Shown: piece by piece, positions 57,682 through 64,000 of the stretch
Position numbering within the stretch: position 1 is the stretch's first letter
How the letters are laid out: each line of letters opens with the position of its first letter
Origin: Sclerodactyla briareus
Lineage: Eukaryota; Echinodermata; Holothuroidea; Dendrochirotida; Sclerodactylidae
Assembly (NCBI GenBank): GCA_026419785.1
Contig: JAODTK010003621.1
Location: 124,001 to 188,000 of the forward strand
Direction of reading: 5' to 3'
DNA length: 64,000 nt
Position numbers and translations under genes: made by a program
The notes under the pieces: generated by a model
What the model saw: the letters and a program-made list of their open reading frames with translations, nothing else
Told to the model about the DNA's origin: nothing
Databases searched by the model: none

Positions 57682-60600
57682 TTCACAGAGATCGGCTAAC
57701 GTTCATATTTTCCGCAGTGAGCATGCTGAGTTGCTCCGTATGTTCATCTATGTCCTTCATTGACTTGTGTTGTGTGAACGTCAGCTCAGAACTTTTGTTC
57801 AAATTTTTTTGTATGGAATGACTTTCTATAATATATATAGTTTCAATTGACTATGGGGCATATCTGTAGAGCTTCAAATTACTAGTGTGGGGGCCTGGTA
57901 CCGGTTACAGTATAGCTGTTTTTTCCTCTTCACTTGAACTGTCCCATTTATGATTGATTGTACGTTGATCTTTGACAGGTCGATACAGAATACCGTTCGT
58001 CAGCGCTGCTGCTATCTCAGTACTAGTGGTCCAAGTCAGATTACTCATAAATCAGCAAATAAATAGTAAGTGTGTGTGTTGGGGTACTCTGTCATATTGG
58101 GTATTCATAGGTCATGTGCCTTTTCTTGTCAAGGTGAACATTTTGCATGGGGGCAGAGCTTATAAGAGTAGCAGTGAAGGGATGCATGCAGTGAGGAAAA
58201 CTGCCATCTATGGATCTATCAGATGTGGAGGACAGTGCAATCTGTATCAATTTATCAATAAATTACCATTGAAACTGTTGTACCAGCATGGCTCCACATG
58301 TCAGGAGTTACATGAGAAAAAACAGTAATCTTGCAACTCGAGGAATCCTGTCTCTCTTGCCTTGCACTCTACACCCAGGGTCCTATCTAGGCTAGTTATT
58401 TTTTTACATCATTCAATGATGGATAGACAAGCCTAGTTATCCTTCTATTTATACTATAAGAGGCTTGTTGAGGTAGTAAACTCACAAAAGTCAATACTCT
58501 ACTCTGCCATTCAGGTTGTCTTCAAGGCTGCCTTAAGGTTCTTGTTGTATTGCGCTACATTGATTTTAAGTGCTGTGTGGTCAGAGTGAACTTTTGAAGA
58601 AAATGCTGTATATCTGTCAAGTCCCTGGAAGATACTTCTGTGTTTACGACTGTGACTAACAACTTCACCACCTAAAGCATATGTGAGCCGTTTTTTGGTC
58701 GAGGTCCTTCAATCTCAACAACTCACTGTGTGGCTCCAGAGCTGTACTGAAAAGTTATATGCTTATCCTAGAATATGGGATGAAAGTTTTGTCCCATCCA
58801 TCGAGATATTCCTATTTTTATGGTTTCATTATAGATTATTTGTAAAATTTGCTTCTGTCTTAGCACAAACATAGCAGAATAGAAGGGATTTATATTAGTG
58901 TATATTTAAAAATCTCCGGTTGTTCTCATTAGCTCAGTGATTATCTGTTTTCTGTTTGTCATCTTTTGGACTTTCTTTCTCTTATATATCTTTATATTCC
59001 TTGTCCAACTCTTTATGCCACTTCTAGCCCCCAACTTAGTAAGGAAATTAATGACATTCAGTCTCGGCATCTTCAAACACAGAGGCTAGCATTCTATGTT
59101 AGAAATTATACATATGATGAATTTTTCTTCACCAGTCTCAATCTCACTCGGAGCCCTGTATTTTGTTTTACTAGCACCATGAGGCTGTTCATACAATGGG
59201 TTATTTCCTTAGGGCTACTATTACAACACTGTTTTCAATTTCATTGCTTATCTCTTGCCGATCCTAATTGTGTAAAAAAAAATGGTAGTCAGAGACTCTA
59301 ATTGTTTCTTGATCACAGCTCAAACAGTTGGCTGGAAGGTTCCTGGAGAACAGCCATCCAGGCAATTCTTTGCCAGGAGCCCAAGGACTGCTGTCCTTTC
59401 TGATTACTTGTTTCGCTCCCATCACAGCCTTGTAGCATTTTTCGACGATAGGCTATTAGCATGATATGCCATGATGTTCACCAAGGTCACACTCAATGCC
59501 AATCACAATGCTCCATGAGAAGGGTAATAATCACTGGGTGTTGCAATTATTTGTACTGGGCATAGACATGATGTGGTTAGGCAAAGACTACAGCTGAATC
59601 TAGGATGTACACTATTACAGTGTCTCTAACACTGATTATGTATTGTGTGAAGGAACGAGAGGGTGTAACGTTGCATGGCCATGTAATTCACCACGGATGT
59701 ATAGGCAAAGGAACGAGCAGGAAAGGAATGTACCTTGACATGACAAACTATGGTACTAAACCATGTGAGGTGCCGTGACTATAGGCCGATTGTTCTCCGT
59801 TTTAGGGGCAAATAGTTCGGTTTTTTGGGTTGTGGGGATTAGAGAAAGTTAGTGTGTGTGTTTGAAAAGAGAGAATTATTGAATTTGATATGTTGGTATT
59901 TGAGAATTGTATTTTTACTCCCAAAGGAAGTATTTTATTCTCTTAAAAATATTTTTCCTTCCTAAAACATCTTTTTTTTTCTTCAAAGGCTTTCTCACCA
60001 CAAGGAATTAAAATGATAGTAAGAGGGCTCACTGTAAGTTATTATGGGTGTTTCTTTCTTCTAGTTAATGTGCAATTTCACTATTGTGGGATGATTGACA
60101 GCTTTGGGTTGTTTCACCCCAGAATTAATTAGAGTTTGTTGCAATGGGATGTGAGGTAATAACGTCTCTGTCAAAACATTTTTTGGAAAGAAGTTCATCT
60201 AATTATAAAAGTTGCATTTTGTTCCTTTTTTATCTTGACTGTTGATAAACTTCTGGCGTTTTTGTTTCATTCCTAATATTCTTATCTCTTTTTATTTTAC
60301 ACATTTTGGTCATTTGCACCTTAAATCTTTCTTTTCTCTTTCTTTTATATAATTGAGACAATTGATGTAGATTTTGGCAGGATAGCTGTGTTAAATAATA
60401 ATGCTTCATTTTGAAAACTATAACATGTAAAGACTATGATAATACTGATCAATGGCATGGCCATTGTAGATTTTTTTTTCTTGCTATTAAATACACTTCT
60501 GTTAAAATAACAACCGTTTGCTGTTCGCTAACTTAGCCTGTGTGTGCATTTAATAAACTGCTATATGCATAAATGTGGGTAAATTAATTTATTTGGTGCA

Positions 60601-63598
60601 AGGTCTTGCTAGGATCACTACGGAAGTGCTGAACATCAGTAACAAAGTCAAACTGCTAATTGGCCAATATTAGTGCACCCAGTAAGTAATGCTTTTACGG
60701 TGGGCTCGAATCAACTTAGTCCTGAGGAACCTATCAATATGCATATTTTTATGTATTTAAAAAATTCAATTATGCCGATAAATTATCATCAAGGAAATCA
60801 TCATCCTCTGACCCAAGACAAAACAACTGAGTTAGCTACTGCTGGAAAGGGTTCAGGTTCTGCTATCCTTCTATTTTTAAGTCGTATTCGTGAAAGTAGG
60901 GATCCATTTCCCCATGGAACAGACCAGCTCTCCTTTGAAATGTGAATGTTTCAATGAAAAGGAAATAAATTTATTTGATTTGTGGTGTGAAGAGTCACCG
61001 ATATTCTCCAGCAGACTGAATGCAAGCTCATTCTCCATTTTGGAATGTGAAATATTATTCCTTCATACTATCTCTTACTGGGCTGCATTTCATCCCAAGA
61101 TTGGTGTTTTCAGTTATTACTCTGTATGATTCCCTAAATGTGATTTTGATTAGGTTCAGCTAGCATTGGTGCTATGAATGAAGCTATCTCTGCTATCCTC
61201 ACAGTGGATATAATCTCTTATTCTTATTTACTCAAATTCAATCTTATCTTACCTCTAACGATCATATTCGTATTAACCCCATGATTTATTAGTCACCACA
61301 GCTATAGGGTCCAGGCACATTATCAGAAATATTAAATAGTTGCTAATTTCATGACTTTGTTTCATCCATTTGATCATGCTTCCAGTACCATCTTCCTTAA
61401 AAAAAAATCTATAAAGCATATCTATAAGAGGGATTTCAGTGATTAGTAGTTTCATTCTTGTAGGTTCATGAAATACCTTCATGTTGTTTCTGCCTAACTC
61501 TCCTAAACATGCAGTGTGGCCAGTTGCCATATTGTACATTTCTTCTTTCCTTCTTCATGATTGCACTGCAACGGAGGGCAATCTCTGGAGTTGCAGAATC
61601 TCATCAGCATTCCTGCAATGTGAACTATTCATTCGATTTTCTATCTCAAGTACTGCAAGTTGCAATAGTGAATATCCAGCAAAATATACTGGAAACAGCA
61701 TAACCGTCCCTTATGGTTGGGTAGTATTTGGATACTATTATAGTACTAGCAGGTGGAATTTAGCAGGGCTGGTTCATTTTCCTTCTGTAGCAGAACATTT
61801 GAATTTATTGTGTGTATGTCACTTTCTCACCACTGACATCTGCAGTGTTCTACTCTTCTGCTTGCTGTCCAGTATAACTGGGCCAGGAAGGCCACCTCTG
61901 TGCTAAAAGAATATACCAGATTCTGGTAGATGTCAGGGGTGAAATGCCTTGTTATAATTTCCTTTACAGGGGGTTCTGGACATTTGTTACGTTGTAAAAA
62001 ACAGGATTTTCATTTTTACCGGGATCTTCCATGATACCTTCTGGGGGTTTAGTTTATCAAGCTGTTTGTCCACTGGTATGAAACATATAAACGTGTGTTT
62101 TGATTCGTCCCCAGACGTACCTTACCTAGTCAGGGCACTCGTTGTTGTGATTGAACTATGCCAGGATGGAAACTGTAGGAAAAATACTGATCTTACTGAA
62201 AGCAAGGAATGACTTGTCATGATTTTACTCATTATATTCTTGCTGCTTGAGACAAAAATTTACCAACTCAGCTGAATTTCCGCATCATTCACACTGCACA
62301 TGACCTACCTGAGAACTGTTAAATTGGCTTTTCTATTTGATTGTTTGACTGTCAACATACAAGACATGGAGGGAAGGCCTCCCTGAATTTTCTACTCACC
62401 AAAATTTGGGCTTGAAAATATGTGAAAGTTAAGTGGAGATAGTGCAAAAGTGCAGAGATTGCCAATTTTTTTTAGTTAACTGTGAGTGCCAAGATTTTGA
62501 GTGAATTATAAGTGCCCAGATTCCATATTGGATGAAAATGTTCAATCATGTTGAACTTCTGACAACTTTTTGAGATTTGGGTGGAAATGACACATGTGCA
62601 ATCGGGTACCTTTGGTCGGCTTCCATAATTTCAAAATAGCAGTCAGATGGTCAAAAACAGGTTGGTTCTTGCCAGGCTTGGCTTATTGTTGCGTACAAAT
62701 ACCAGGAGAAGTATTACCGATATATTTGGTGCTTTTATGATACTTTGATAAATCCAAAATGTCTGTCATATATTTATAGATCTCGCTTTGATCTACTGAA
62801 ACATGTATTGCTGACCAAAAATATAAGAATTTAACATCTTCCTAAATAGCCAGCCGGTTTTCTACTCACTGTCGTACTGAATGCACTATTTGGTTTTGCT
62901 TCTTAACAACCGTTTGTTGATTGACATGGATAAGAAGCCCATCCTTTTGTCTGAACATCTTCAAAGAAGACAGGCAATAGAGTCAAGCACCAGACAGGTG
63001 TTACTGTGAGTCCACTTTTTGATTTGATTCCGCGGATAGATAGTATCGTCATGGTGGAGCTGATCTACTATAATTTGAAGTTTCCATGAACCACTGATCT
63101 AAGTAAGTCCTTCGTTGAGTGGAAGGGGTCTTCAGACTCTTAATGTTCCAGAAACAGCGAATATTCACTACAGTATGAGGTTTATTGATGTGTGGAGAAG
63201 ATTTTTTATTCATTGAGATGAATAGGTTGTGATACATTATGTTGTCATGAGCACATTCAGCATAGACCAGTTTTCAGAAGTTTCGCTACCTCTGATGAAC
63301 TTTGAGCTTGTGATCTCTATTTTGTCGTTGTAAAGTGTAAAATGATCGTGTGTATTATTTCAGAATATCAGAGAAGGTTTATAAGAGTATAAATAGTAGA
63401 CAAGGAGTCATGTGACCTGGTGTTGCTTTATTTGTATCATGAAAAACAAGTACAACACTTATCATTTCTGAGTTATTATTTAGCTGTTGAATGTTCTGTC
63501 GTTGTGTATTTATATGGTGACTGGTAAAAGTAGTCTACGTTACCTGTTACGCTTTGTACATCTATGTTAATTTGTGACGATTTCAAAATGTGTCGTAG

Positions 63599-63604
63599 AA
63601 TAAA
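63599..63604 (+). terminator. Candidate polyadenylation signal AATAAA
   Basis: AATAAA is followed within about 30 bases by TG/T-rich sequence (TTGTCATTCTTGTGAGG), the usual arrangement for a polyadenylation site. It lies on the PKC strand about 5.9 kb after the stop. Confidence 0.4.
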
Positions 63605-63648
63605 AGTGTTTTAATTGTCATTCTTGTGAGGACTTGTTCTTGTTCAGT

Positions 63649-63654
63649 AATAAA
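63649..63654 (+). terminator. Second candidate polyadenylation signal AATAAA
   Basis: A second AATAAA sits 50 bases after the first and is followed by CCTTGTTTCTAG and other T-rich sequence. Paired signals of this kind often mark alternative 3' ends. Confidence 0.35.
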
Positions 63655-63660
63655 GATTAA

Positions 63661-64000
63661 CCCTTGTTTCTAGAGGCATGCATTGTTCTGATTCTTTCTT
63701 TATGAATATGGCCCTATAGTGAATTTATTTTTTCTGTTTAGCACGACATCTCTGAACCGTAAGGGCAAAGTATATTCGCTATTCCAGGGGTCCTCATTTG
63801 CTTAATTCCATGCCAGTCAAATTCTTATCTAACAAAATGGATTATGGTCAATTTTGTCCTGAGAATTACTAATGGGTACAATTAGGGGAATTGATGTCAT
63901 TTTTATATATTCAGTGAAATCCTGGTGGATATGTTTTCAAACTCTTTGCCATTAGATATGCAATGTTAGTTTGGGGGGTAAGGGGTATGGACCGTAGTTA
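63661..64000. other. No feature seen
   Basis: AT-rich flank after the candidate polyadenylation signals. I see nothing I can support. Confidence 0.5.

Larger units (their letters stand above)
57682..63660 (+). other. Candidate long 3' UTR or 3' flank of the PKC gene
   Basis: About 6 kb follow the provisional stop, with no recognised coding exon and none of the dense repeats found in the introns. Reading frames of 90-141 codons (for example 60673-60945 and 61481-61906) are rich in Ser, Cys, Phe and Leu, match nothing I know, and look like chance frames in AT-rich DNA. A separate undetected gene cannot be excluded. Confidence 0.35.

Noticed and set aside
61481..61906. 141-codon plus-strand frame as a gene
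   Set aside because: No recognisable domain, overlapping open frame in another phase, Ser/Cys/Phe-rich AT-driven composition, no splice context.

Overview
This is animal nuclear DNA, most likely from a marine invertebrate such as a mollusc, echinoderm or hemichordate. The signs are a kinase gene split by multi-kilobase introns with GT/AG junctions, an AT-rich background, several interspersed-repeat families, and tandem arrays at many scales. There are no operons, tRNAs or rRNAs. The species cannot be fixed from the sequence.

One gene is recognised with confidence: a novel-type protein kinase C closest to PKC epsilon/eta, on the + strand. Seven collinear exons (23951-24152, 31384-31552, 42307-42462, 52427-52559, 53495-~53669, ~54985-55155, 57519-57681) carry the end of the hinge, the whole kinase domain and the C-terminal tail. 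The N-terminal C2 and C1 exons were not found and probably lie upstream of the window. Six of the seven exons contain mostly single-base insertions or deletions, while splice junctions, introns and motifs are preserved. That looks more like unpolished long-read sequence than a dead gene. If so, open reading frames elsewhere in the window are unreliable in both directions.

Layout. 1-23950: upstream DNA with a 233-bp tandem duplication, a ~100-bp minisatellite, a hAT-like MITE (3551-4229), a 171-bp duplication, an 18-19-bp minisatellite (6992-7850), a LINE fragment (about 9540-9725), a SINE-like element (13262-13590), two unidentified exon-like segments (about 14.2 kb on minus, 15.2 kb on plus) and a composite tandem-repeat element (19930-22590). 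24153-57518: PKC introns filled with repeats. These are further copies of the composite element, a ~590-bp-period satellite (34.3-38.5 kb), a 32-bp minisatellite (43.0-44.2 kb), a second LINE fragment, a ~36-bp minisatellite that starts against exon 5, and a ~33-bp minisatellite (55.8-57.1 kb). 57682-64000: the 3' flank, poor in repeats, with two AATAAA signals near 63.6 kb that may end a very long 3' UTR.

The most unusual structure is the composite element family. Each copy joins a 'CAAACCAGCTATG' head, a tetranucleotide microsatellite, ~150-bp core repeats (in one copy a three-part ~450-bp repeat) and a conserved tail. This architecture resembles the pearl / Helitron-like non-autonomous elements described in bivalves. 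Most remaining long reading frames are by-products of tandem arrays or chance.
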